A stretch of 9,827 bases of DNA from Lentisphaerota bacterium (GTDB lineage Bacteria; Verrucomicrobiota; Kiritimatiellia; RFP12; UBA1067): positions 1 through 9,827 of the forward strand of contig SUVZ01000116.1 of NCBI GenBank assembly GCA_015061765.1. Direction: 5' to 3'. Of this stretch, positions 1 to 5,816 are shown in pieces. Below the pieces are notes generated by a model that was not told the DNA's origin, did not search any database, and saw only the letters and a list, made by a program, of their open reading frames with translations. The translations under genes and the position numbers were made by a program. Within the stretch, counting starts at the first letter, position 1, and every line of letters begins with the position of its first letter.

Positions 1-2
1 AT

Positions 3-10
3 CCTCCCTT
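3..10 (-). promoter_or_regulatory. Shine-Dalgarno for a gene beyond the left edge
   Basis: On the minus strand these bases read AAGGGAGG, a near-perfect ribosome binding site. It lies about 18 bases after the stop of the PilO-like gene and points off the left edge. A start codon would fall a few bases outside the window. This implies that the minus-strand pilus-like operon continues with at least one more gene. The next gene itself is not visible. Confidence 0.6.
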
Positions 11-28
11 CATAAACGGTTGAGATGA

Positions 29-655
29 TTATTCAAAGATATTGGGTTTGTTTGTGGGGGGAACCTTGACGTCGGGGGAAACATAATCCATCAGCTCGGT
101 ATCGATCAGATACAGCAGCAGGGTAATGTCACCTATGGCCTTATTGGTCTTTTCATCATAATCAATGGTTGCGCTGTAAACGGATACAATGCGAGAGTCT
201 GTTGCCAGATAGTCGATCATTTCCTTGAAGCCTTTATAGGTGGTTTCATAGTTGACTGTCAGGGTCAGACCCATCAGTGTACCCTCGCTCATCATAGCCA
301 TGGCTTGGGGCGTGCTGAAGGAGAAGTTGATTTCCGTGTCAAACAGGGTTTCGAGATACAGAACATACATGATCTGGTCTTCTTCCTTTAGTTCCACAGG
401 GAAGTTTTCGTAAAGCTCCTGTCTGTCGGCCTTAACCTCTTCAATGGCGGCATCCAGCTCTTCCTGAATGCCTGCGTATTTCAGATTTTCCTGAATGTTA
501 TTTTCCAATGCGGTGATATACATATTCAGCTGCGCCACTTCGGCTTCGTGAGCTTCCTTGTTTTTCAAATAAACATTCACGAACACAAACAATGCGATGA
601 GCAGCAAAACAATGCCGAGAACCAGCTTTCGGTTCTTGATGAGTTTATCTTTCAT
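29..655 (-). CDS. pilO: PilO-like type IV pilus assembly protein
   Basis: A 208-residue protein with the PilO layout. It has a short basic N-terminus, one membrane helix at about residues 11-30, a charged alpha-helical coiled-coil stretch at about 32-85, and an alpha/beta domain at about 95-190. In PilO families this domain is ferredoxin-like; here it contains a YKGFKEMIDYLATDSRIVSV stretch followed by alternating beta strands, as is usual for the family. PilO with PilN forms the inner-membrane alignment complex of type IV pili and type II secretion systems. The ATG overlaps the upstream stop by one base (TGATG), and a GGAGG lies 10 bases before it (666-670), so it is translationally coupled to the gene upstream. 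Its base composition and codon use differ from everything right of about 820, and it probably comes from a different organism (Firmicutes-like). The assignment is from fold pattern and position, not from a strongly conserved motif. Confidence 0.7.
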   Translation of the reverse strand: MKDKLIKNRKLVLGIVLLLIALFVFVNVYLKNKEAHEAEVAQLNMYITALENNIQENLKYAGIQEELDAAIEEVKADRQELYENFPVELKEEDQIMYVLYLETLFDTEINFSFSTPQAMAMMSEGTLMGLTLTVNYETTYKGFKEMIDYLATDSRIVSVYSATIDYDEKTNKAIGDITLLLYLIDTELMDYVSPDVKVPPTNKPNIFE

Positions 656-816
656 CAGTTATTTACCTCCAGCTTCGGAATGATACTTTCGTTGTCTAAG
701 CCCTTGCGTTCCAGTTCGGCGCGCATCAGATCGTCGTTATAGCCCAGAGATACGGTGAAGCTGACGCGGGTATCGGTTGCGGTACCGCCGCCACTGTTGC
801 TGCTATTATCAACAGC
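655..816 (-). CDS. C-terminal fragment, possible PilN-like protein
   Basis: About 54 codons of a reading frame that ends directly at the PilO-like start. The visible part has a Ser/Asn/Gly linker (NSSNSGGGTATDT) followed by a probable beta strand (RVSFTVSLGY), then a charged helix, and ends in LEVNN. In pilus operons the gene before pilO is usually pilN, and its product ends in a beta-rich domain, so a PilN-like protein is a reasonable guess. It cannot be proven from so short a piece. The frame stays open further right on the minus strand to about 1290, but from about 817 the plus strand encodes a clear glycosidase, so that extension is a shadow. The N-terminal part of this gene is missing because of the join at about 800-835. 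Confidence 0.5.
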   Translation of the reverse strand, partial: AVDNSSNSGGGTATDTRVSFTVSLGYNDDLMRAELERKGLDNESIIPKLEVNN

Positions 817-835
817 GTTGTTGACCGCGTTCTGC
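800..835. other. Junction of two unrelated sequences (probable chimera)
   Basis: Left of this zone the minus strand encodes the tail of a pilus-type protein. Right of it the plus strand encodes a glycoside hydrolase that family homology follows back to about base 817 (VVDRVLPP) but that has no start codon or beginning. Both genes are cut on their 5' side, and base composition and codon use change here. The exact crossover cannot be placed, because the Asn/Ser-rich linker on one strand and the glycosidase frame on the other are both open through the zone. A misassembly is the simplest reading. A real recombination between genomes is less likely. Confidence 0.7.
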
Positions 836-1941
836 CGCCGTCCAGGAACTGGAAGTTCTTCCTTGATCTCTGGCAGCATCCGTGGGCCGTATCCCGCTAT
901 TTCGGCGTCAAGCCGTTCTCCTGTGCTCACTACGCCGCCATGAAGCCGGTGTACGAGACGTTGGCGACGGCGGGTCAGAAGACGCTTACGGTCACGCTTC
1001 TCCCGGAAGCCTGGGACCATCAGTGCCGCGACGCCTACGGAACGATGGTTGGGCGCGTCAAGAAGGCTGACGGCACATGGGAGTTTGACTACTCGATCTT
1101 CGACGAGTATGTGGAATTCGGCCGCGCCTGCGGTCTTGGTCCGGACATCGCCTGCTATACGATGTGTCCGTGGGGGTATGTCGTCCGCTGGAACGACGAG
1201 GACGGCAAGCAGCACAGCGTTGTCGCGAAGCCTGGTACTCCTGAGTTCAAGGACTACTGGGGGGCGTTTCTCGTCGATTTCGCCAAGCATCTCAAGGAGA
1301 AGGGCTGGTTCAAGGATACCTTCATCGCCATGGACGAGCGCTCCATTGAGGATGTGAAGGAGATCGGCTCGTTCATCCGCGGTCTCGTGCCGGACATGAA
1401 GGTTGCCATGGCCGGAAACCGCCTGCCTTCTGCGTATGGCACGACGATCGACAACTTCTGCATGATTCTCGGCAAGAAGATCGATGACGCATATCTCAGG
1501 GAGGCCGCCGAGCGCCGTGCAAAGGGCATGACGACGACGTTCTACGTGTGCTGCGGACCGCTCTATCCGAACACCTTCATGTCAAGCGGCCCCGGCGAGG
1601 CTTTCTGGCTCGGCGCCTATCCGTCCATGTGCGGACTTGACGGTTTCCTCCGCTGGGCATGGAACAGCTGGCCTCAGGATCCGGTCAAGGATGCAACTTA
1701 CGGGAACTGGCGCGCGGGTGACACGTTCCTTGTCTATCCCGACGGCTCTCCGTCGCTCAGATTTCTTGAACTCCGCAATGGCATCATCGCATCCGAGAAG
1801 GTTCGCATCCTCAAGGAGCAAGGGCTTTTCAAGGATGAGCTCGACAAGCTTGCGGCTCGTTTCAAACCGCTTGAGGCCTCTCAGGGCAAGAGCAACTATG
1901 TGAAGTTGCGCACGGATACGCTCAATATCGTCAACAAGTGA
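817..1941 (+). CDS. GH123/DUF4091-type glycoside hydrolase, 5'-truncated
   Basis: About 374 C-terminal residues of a glycoside hydrolase related to family GH123 (Pfam family formerly called DUF4091). Characterised GH123 members are beta-N-acetylgalactosaminidases. The visible part covers most of the catalytic barrel. It includes the VVDRVLPPSRNWKFFLDLWQ strand at 817-876, a LKEKGWF...FIAMDER segment, and the C-terminal GFLRWAWNSWPQDP and GDTFLVYPDGSPSLR motifs. The adjacent Asp-Glu at 1333-1338 matches the Asp-Glu pair used in substrate-assisted catalysis by GH123 enzymes, so the site appears intact. The first in-frame ATG is at 940, but homology clearly starts before it, so 940 is an internal methionine. 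The N-terminal beta-sandwich part and any signal peptide are lost at the join near 817. The gene converges with a sugar-type regulator at 2054-3229. Substrate is inferred: a GalNAc-containing host glycan is possible, but the wider family is poorly characterised. Confidence 0.8.
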   Translation, partial: VVDRVLPPSRNWKFFLDLWQHPWAVSRYFGVKPFSCAHYAAMKPVYETLATAGQKTLTVTLLPEAWDHQCRDAYGTMVGRVKKADGTWEFDYSIFDEYVEFGRACGLGPDIACYTMCPWGYVVRWNDEDGKQHSVVAKPGTPEFKDYWGAFLVDFAKHLKEKGWFKDTFIAMDERSIEDVKEIGSFIRGLVPDMKVAMAGNRLPSAYGTTIDNFCMILGKKIDDAYLREAAERRAKGMTTTFYVCCGPLYPNTFMSSGPGEAFWLGAYPSMCGLDGFLRWAWNSWPQDPVKDATYGNWRAGDTFLVYPDGSPSLRFLELRNGIIASEKVRILKEQGLFKDELDKLAARFKPLEASQGKSNYVKLRTDTLNIVNK

Positions 1942-1986
1942 TCGTGTTCCGGTGACGGAACGGGCGGTTGCTGATAGAATGAGTCA

Positions 1987-2016
1987 TTTGGGGACAGGCT
2001 TTGGCCTGTCCCCAAA
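1987..2016. repeat. Perfect GGGGACAGGC palindrome (REP-like hairpin)
   Basis: GGGGACAGGC (1990-1999) and GCCTGTCCCC (2004-2013) pair perfectly around a four-base loop, and flanking TTT/AAA extends the stem to 13 base pairs. It lies between two convergent genes and could end transcription from both sides. Neither strand has a T-run after the stem, so it is not a textbook intrinsic terminator. The shape and position, extragenic between 3' ends, resemble dispersed REP-type palindromes. No other copy is present in this window. Confidence 0.6.
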
Positions 2017-2053
2017 ATATTGATGCTGAGTTCTCTCCAGATTGCAGACAGTG

Positions 2054-3229
2054 TCATTTAGGAGGTTGATATCGGAATACAGATGGGTTGTGTCCGAATA
2101 TGGTTTTGAATCTGGTGTTCAGATGGCTGGCGCAGCAGAATCCACATCTTTCGGCTATCGACTGCATCGACATATTGGTGTTGGATATCAGTCGCACGGC
2201 CTCGTTGAGCCTGATCCTGTCGATTTCCGCTTTGAGCGTTGTCCCCAGAATCAGATTTGCCTTCATCTCAAGAGTGCGCTTTGATATTCCGACGGCCGAC
2301 GCAAGTTCCGCAATGGTGTGCGTAACGGAAAGGTCTTTCCTCACAAGGGCAAGTGCCTTTGCAAGAAAGGCGTCGGGCACTTGCATTTCATCGGTGGATT
2401 GCCGGGTTGCGATTCTGGGGAACGCCAGATCGACAAGCGGTTCGACCTTGAGTCCGCGCATGTGGGCGTCCAAAAGTTGTGCGCAGAGCGTTCCAGCCGT
2501 GCATCCGTCGAGAGCGATGGAGGACAGTGAAGGTGATACGGATTCGCACAGCACTTCGTCGTTGTCGGTGCCGAGAATTGCGATAGAGCCGGGCACCGAT
2601 ATGCCTGCATCAAGGCACAGACCGATTATCTGAAGGGCTCGTCGATCCCAGGGCGCATACAGCGCAGTCTGAGGAGGCAGCGATTTCAGCCATGCGATAA
2701 GTTCAATGGATTCCTTGTCGAAATCAGACGCTACTTCGGGCGAAGAGGCTGAGAATGAAAAGCAGTTCAACCCTTCACCGAGCAATCTGCGACGGAAGCC
2801 GTACAGACGCCGCTCGCACCATTCGGCAGGTTCACTGCAGGGAGTTCCCACAAAAGCGAAATTACGGTATCCTCTGGAAAGAAAATATTCGGCGGCGGTT
2901 GTACCGACATTCTCCTGATCGCGGGTTACGAATGTTGCCCATTGGGGCGGTTTTCTTCCTTTGGCGTTTTTCATTACCGGTGGATTGATGAATACTGCCG
3001 GTATTTTTGTGCCGATAAGTTCTGCGAGCTGCTTTGCTTCGCGAACCATGGCGATGATTCCGGTGCATCCCCACCGCCGCCCTTTGCCGAGACCCTGTTC
3101 ATAGCGGTCGCCTGTCTCGAAATGGAACTGCCACGGACCGCGTTTGCTTCCGTAGGCTAGGATTCCCTCCAGTATCTGGCGATGCAAAAACTTATCGGAA
3201 GGAAGAATGATTAGAACCTTTGCTTTCAT
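2054..3229 (-). CDS. XylR-like regulator (LacI-type sensor + AraC HTH)
   Basis: A 391-residue transcription factor. Residues 1 to about 275 form a periplasmic-binding-protein-like sugar sensor (MKAKVLIILPSDKF at the start, later GYRNFAFVG and GSIAILGTDND, typical of LacI-type sensors). Residues from about 283 to the end are an AraC-type double helix-turn-helix (IAELASAVGISKRTLEMKA, then MSMQSIAERCGFCCASHLNT and a GHNPSVFRYQ end). This order is that of XylR, which binds a sugar and activates sugar-use genes. I start it at the ATG at 3229. A TTG at 3283 and an ATG at 3268 are in frame upstream, but the TTG lies upstream of the gene's own -35 box and the ATG overlaps it. There is no Shine-Dalgarno before 3229, and the -10 box ends 9 bases before it, so the message is probably leaderless or nearly so. 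It converges with the glycosidase gene, a plausible but unproven target. Confidence 0.85.
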   Translation of the reverse strand: MKAKVLIILPSDKFLHRQILEGILAYGSKRGPWQFHFETGDRYEQGLGKGRRWGCTGIIAMVREAKQLAELIGTKIPAVFINPPVMKNAKGRKPPQWATFVTRDQENVGTTAAEYFLSRGYRNFAFVGTPCSEPAEWCERRLYGFRRRLLGEGLNCFSFSASSPEVASDFDKESIELIAWLKSLPPQTALYAPWDRRALQIIGLCLDAGISVPGSIAILGTDNDEVLCESVSPSLSSIALDGCTAGTLCAQLLDAHMRGLKVEPLVDLAFPRIATRQSTDEMQVPDAFLAKALALVRKDLSVTHTIAELASAVGISKRTLEMKANLILGTTLKAEIDRIRLNEAVRLISNTNMSMQSIAERCGFCCASHLNTRFKTIFGHNPSVFRYQPPK

Positions 3230-3238
3230 GGCTTGTTT

Positions 3239-3267
3239 ATTATATTGTTTTTGCGCATTTCTGTCCA
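3239..3267 (-). promoter_or_regulatory. Sigma70 promoter of the XylR-like gene
   Basis: On the minus strand TGGACA (3262-3267, five of six consensus bases) is followed by an exact 17-base spacer and a perfect TATAAT (3239-3244). Transcription would start near 3231-3233, two to four bases before the ATG at 3229. This both fixes the start codon and predicts an almost leaderless mRNA. Confidence 0.75.
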
Positions 3268-3271
3268 TTCG

Positions 3272-3309
3272 ATGTTGCAGCAAACCGCAATTTCCGGCAG
3301 AGGCAACAT
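3272..3309. promoter_or_regulatory. Inverted repeat between divergent promoters
   Basis: ATGTTGC (3272-3278) and GCAACAT (3303-3309) are seven-base inverted arms, 24 bases apart. The left arm also begins a small dyad, TTGCAGCAA (3275-3283). They lie between the promoters of the XylR-like gene and secG. Such spaced arms could be a regulator site, but short inverted repeats arise by chance and there is no second example here to compare. Confidence 0.25.
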
Positions 3310-3314
3310 GTCTC

Positions 3315-3343
3315 TTGCAAAAGAGTTCTGTTTTAGGTATAAT
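3315..3343 (+). promoter_or_regulatory. Sigma70 promoter of secG
   Basis: TTGCAA (3315-3320, four of six) is separated by exactly 17 bases from a perfect TATAAT (3338-3343). A start of transcription near 3350 would leave a leader of about 25 bases containing the AAGGAAG ribosome site (3361-3367), eight bases before the secG ATG. The -35 box lies within a small dyad, CTCTT-GCAA-AAGAG (3312-3325). Confidence 0.7.
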
Positions 3344-3375
3344 GAACGAAAATTTTTTGAAAGGAAGAGAAGAAA

Positions 3376-3726
3376 ATGTCGATTCTCATAGGATTTCTTT
3401 ATGTGATTGAAGTTGTCGTCTGTCTGCTTTTGGCGGGTATCGTCCTGCTCCAGAAGCCGAAAGAGGGAGGTTTGGGCGGTGTCATTGGTGGTGGAATGGC
3501 TGAGGCGGCTTTCGGTGCCGATGCCGGGAATGTGCTTATCAAGGGCACTATCATCCTCGGTACGATTTTCCTGCTCAACACTCTCGCTCTCGCCCGTTTC
3601 ACATCGACGGTACATTCCAGGAGCGTGATGAGCGGTGTTGAAGCGCCGGTCCCTGCGCAACAGGCTCCGGTAATGCCTTCTCCTGAAATGCCTGCGGCTC
3701 CTGCTCCTGCTGCTCCGGCTAAGTAA
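3376..3726 (+). CDS. secG: Preprotein translocase subunit SecG
   Basis: A 116-residue membrane protein with the SecG pattern. It has a first membrane helix at about residues 4-25 ending in [13 protein letters not shown], a glycine-rich cytoplasmic loop ([12 protein letters not shown]) and a second helix at about 57-74 ([16 protein letters not shown]). SecG binds SecYE and helps SecA-driven protein export across the inner membrane. After the second helix comes a tail of about 40 residues that is rich in proline and alanine (APAPAAPAK at the end). Such tails are common in SecG of various phyla and are probably disordered. A good Shine-Dalgarno and its own promoter precede it. The next gene starts four bases after its stop, so the two form a transcription unit. 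Confidence 0.92.
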   Translation: MSILIGFLYVIEVVVCLLLAGIVLLQKPKEGGLGGVIGGGMAEAAFGADAGNVLIKGTIILGTIFLLNTLALARFTSTVHSRSVMSGVEAPVPAQQAPVMPSPEMPAAPAPAAPAK

Positions 3727-3730
3727 CGGG

Positions 3731-4393
3731 ATGGTGGAGGAGTGGGAGGCTCCCGCGACAGCCGGTGAAGAGGTCGCGAACTCCGTTATTCACATTGTCG
3801 GTTCCCATCTGGGTGCAGCCATGATCGCACTTCTGGTGTGGCAGGCTGTTCATTCAGGCGTTGATCTTGGTTGGAAGATTACGTCGGGGTGCATCTTCGG
3901 TGCAATGGTGATTCTTCTTTACTCAATATCCAGTGCGTACCATGCGGTTACCTACATGCCGGCGAAGAATGTGCTGAACATCCTCGATCACATGGCGATA
4001 TATTTTCTCATTGCCGGAACATATACGCCGTTTTGCTTGGTAACGCTCCGCGCCAATGGCCATGCCGTTCTCGGTTGGACGATATTTGGCATTGAATGGA
4101 CCGCCGTCGTAATCGGTGTCCTTGTGAAGGTTTGGAATACGGGGAAATGCCGTTACTTGTCGACGGCTGCCTACATTGCGATGGGATGGTTTGCCATTGT
4201 TGCCATTGTGCCGTTGGCGAGAATCCTGCATACGGCGGGCTTGATGTGGCTTGTTTTGGGTGGAGTGCTGTATACGTTCGGTTGCGTGTTCTACCTTTGG
4301 AAGAATCTGCCGTACCACCATCCCATATGGCACCTCTTCGTCCTGTCTGGATCGCTATGTCATTTTTTCTGCATACTTTGGCATATAATGTAG
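3731..4393 (+). CDS. trhA: Hemolysin III / TrhA-family seven-helix membrane protein
   Basis: A 220-residue integral membrane protein of the hemolysin III (PAQR-related) family. The family's metal-site motifs are all present: E14-x2-N17-x3-H21, S67-x3-H71, D86-H87 in LDHMAIYFLIAGTYTP, and H197-x3-H201 near the C-terminus. Seven hydrophobic segments can be traced. TrhA proteins in Gram-negative bacteria are linked to membrane lipid and energy homeostasis; the older name hemolysin reflects a cytolytic activity reported for one Bacillus protein, and no toxin role should be assumed. The gene starts four bases after secG with no strong Shine-Dalgarno, so it is probably translated by coupling with secG. 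A GTG directly follows the ATG and could serve equally well. Confidence 0.9.
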   Translation: MVEEWEAPATAGEEVANSVIHIVGSHLGAAMIALLVWQAVHSGVDLGWKITSGCIFGAMVILLYSISSAYHAVTYMPAKNVLNILDHMAIYFLIAGTYTPFCLVTLRANGHAVLGWTIFGIEWTAVVIGVLVKVWNTGKCRYLSTAAYIAMGWFAIVAIVPLARILHTAGLMWLVLGGVLYTFGCVFYLWKNLPYHHPIWHLFVLSGSLCHFFCILWHIM

Positions 4394-4421
4394 TCCAATG
4401 GATGGCGGGCCCCCATTATGC

Positions 4422-4450
4422 TTGATTGCAACGGATGGATTTGGTAGAAT
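4422..4450 (+). promoter_or_regulatory. Sigma70 promoter of the discoidin-gene operon
   Basis: TTGATT (4422-4427, four of six), an exact 17-base spacer and TAGAAT (4445-4450, five of six). The predicted start is near 4457, about 30 bases before the ATG at 4489. An in-frame ATG at 4426 lies inside this promoter and cannot be the start if it is used. Confidence 0.6.
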
Positions 4451-4488
4451 CCGCGCAAATTTTCAACGAAAGAAAGGACAATGACATC

Positions 4489-5139
4489 ATGAAGAGACTT
4501 ATTGCGTTTTCGGTCATTGCGGTTGCGCTGTGCGCTGCTGCTGACAAGGTGGCCATCAAGTTCGAGATCCCTCCGCCCCACTCCAGCGGTACGCCCAAGG
4601 AAGTGAAGAGCGACAACCTCGAACCCGATCCGGGCCCCGGCAAGTATCGTGCGCCGATAATGGTTCCCTCCGGTTTCGACAAGAAGATATCTACCGAAGA
4701 TACGGTCGTTACGACGTCCGAAGAGGCGGTCACTGGCGATAACGAGTTTGTTGTCGATGCGGACAAGACCCCTGACGCGACCTGCATGCTTCAACTCCCC
4801 GGTGGCGTTCAGTGGGTGCAGCTCGATCTTGGCGCGGAGAAGACTGTTTCAGCCGTCTGTGTGTGGCATGATCAGGGCGATGAGCGCGTATACAAAGATG
4901 TGATCGTCCAGCTCTCCAATGACGCGAAGTTTGCGACGGGTGTCACGACCATCTTCAACAACGACCACGACAACTCCTCCAAGCTCGGCAAGGGCACTGA
5001 CAAGGAGTATCGCGAGCGCAATGACGGTCGTCCAATCGACGGCAAGATGACCAAGGCCCGCTATGTGCGCTGCTATTCGGCGGGTTCCACGTCTGAACCC
5101 GTGAACAACTACGTTGAAATTGAAGTGTTCGGCAAGTAA
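4489..5139 (+). CDS. Secreted discoidin (F5/8 type C)-domain protein
   Basis: A 216-residue protein starting with a signal peptide (MKRLIAFSVIAVALC, likely cleaved after A16-A17-A18). The cysteine is not in a good lipobox, so it is probably not a lipoprotein. A linker of about 70 residues rich in Pro, Lys and Asp follows. From about residue 80 to the end it matches the discoidin / F5/8 type C fold: W109-V-Q-L-D-L-G115, YKDVIVQLSNDAKF, then A190-R-Y-V-R-C-Y-S197 and the closing strand YVEIEVFG. Such domains bind carbohydrates or surfaces. With no enzyme domain attached it may be a glycan-binding or envelope protein. The 4489 start is chosen because it begins the signal peptide, has a GGA 10 bases upstream and lies downstream of the promoter at 4422-4450. 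It leads a tight three-gene unit. The binding partner is unknown. Confidence 0.8.
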   Translation: MKRLIAFSVIAVALCAAADKVAIKFEIPPPHSSGTPKEVKSDNLEPDPGPGKYRAPIMVPSGFDKKISTEDTVVTTSEEAVTGDNEFVVDADKTPDATCMLQLPGGVQWVQLDLGAEKTVSAVCVWHDQGDERVYKDVIVQLSNDAKFATGVTTIFNNDHDNSSKLGKGTDKEYRERNDGRPIDGKMTKARYVRCYSAGSTSEPVNNYVEIEVFGK

Positions 5140-5144
5140 ATCGG

Positions 5145-5816
5145 GTGTTTGGCATGGCGCGGATTTCCGAGATTGCCTTGGAGTTCTGTGGACGCGGCGG
5201 CAAGCGATTGCGGCCGCGTCTTTGCAGGGCGGCGTATCTTTCCGCCGGCGGAGATCCGTCATGCTGTCGCATCGATGTCATATGCGAGGCGGTGGAATGC
5301 TTTCACAAGGCTTCGCTCATACATGACGACATACAGGACTGCGACGAGGAGCGTTATGGACGACCGACCGTTTGGAAGGAACACGGCCTTCCGGTCGCGA
5401 TTGCCGCAGGCGATTGGCTTGTCGCACATGGTTACGAACTCATAGCGAATTCCGGTTTCACGAACGCCATTGACATGGTGAAAGCGACGGTGGGTTCGCA
5501 TATCGCGCTCTGCGAAGGACAGGGCGATGACTTGATGGGCGTTGCGCAGTCGGTGGGCGAAGACTACATCTCGGTGTGCGAACGAAAGACCGGCGAGGCG
5601 TTCGCCCTTGCCGCGGAGCTCGGCGCCCTTGCCGCAGAGGCGGATCCCATTCCATACAGGCGGTACGGGCTGGATTTCGGCGTTGTGTTTCAGGTTCGCG
5701 ACGACATGTCCGACGGCGAGACTCCAGGCTCCGTCGGGGAAGTTCTGGAAAGACTGGAAAAGGAACTTTCGGGATCTGAAGTCTCCAAATCACTTGGACA
5801 ATGGTACAGGACATGA
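5145..5816 (+). CDS. Short polyprenyl diphosphate synthase
   Basis: A 223-residue trans-isoprenyl diphosphate synthase, the family that condenses isopentenyl diphosphate with allylic diphosphates. All main motifs are there: G18-G-K-R-L-R-P24, the first Asp-rich motif D61-D62-x2-D65 followed by Arg70 and Arg73, the ERKTGEAF helix, and the second Asp-rich motif FQVR-D186-D187-x2-D190. It is short for a family usually near 290-330 residues. Only 17 residues precede GGKRLRP, where about 40 are usual, and the C-terminal helices after the second motif are reduced to about 33 residues. The start is GTG at 5145 or ATG at 5154; stops in this frame just upstream rule out a longer N-terminus. Both have weak ribosome sites, so coupling to the discoidin gene, whose stop is five bases upstream, is likely. 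Chain length of the product cannot be read; the bulky Phe53 and His54 just before the first motif hint at a short product. Confidence 0.82.
   Translation: MFGMARISEIALEFCGRGGKRLRPRLCRAAYLSAGGDPSCCRIDVICEAVECFHKASLIHDDIQDCDEERYGRPTVWKEHGLPVAIAAGDWLVAHGYELIANSGFTNAIDMVKATVGSHIALCEGQGDDLMGVAQSVGEDYISVCERKTGEAFALAAELGALAAEADPIPYRRYGLDFGVVFQVRDDMSDGETPGSVGEVLERLEKELSGSEVSKSLGQWYRT

Noticed and set aside
655..1290. Single 211-codon minus-strand frame running through the junction
   Set aside because: Only 655 to about 816 looks like a real protein tail. The rest is antisense to a well-conserved glycosidase and is Arg/Pro-rich shadow sequence.
3230..3283. N-terminal extension of the XylR-like protein from TTG 3283
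   Set aside because: The extension would be encoded by the promoter itself, and the sequence is not like the start of a sensor domain.
3226..3660. Minus-strand frame across secG and the divergent promoters
   Set aside because: It overlaps secG completely and covers both promoters; no family features.
4426..4488. Longer start of the discoidin protein at ATG 4426
   Set aside because: It would place 21 polar residues before a normal signal peptide, and its ATG lies inside the -35 box.
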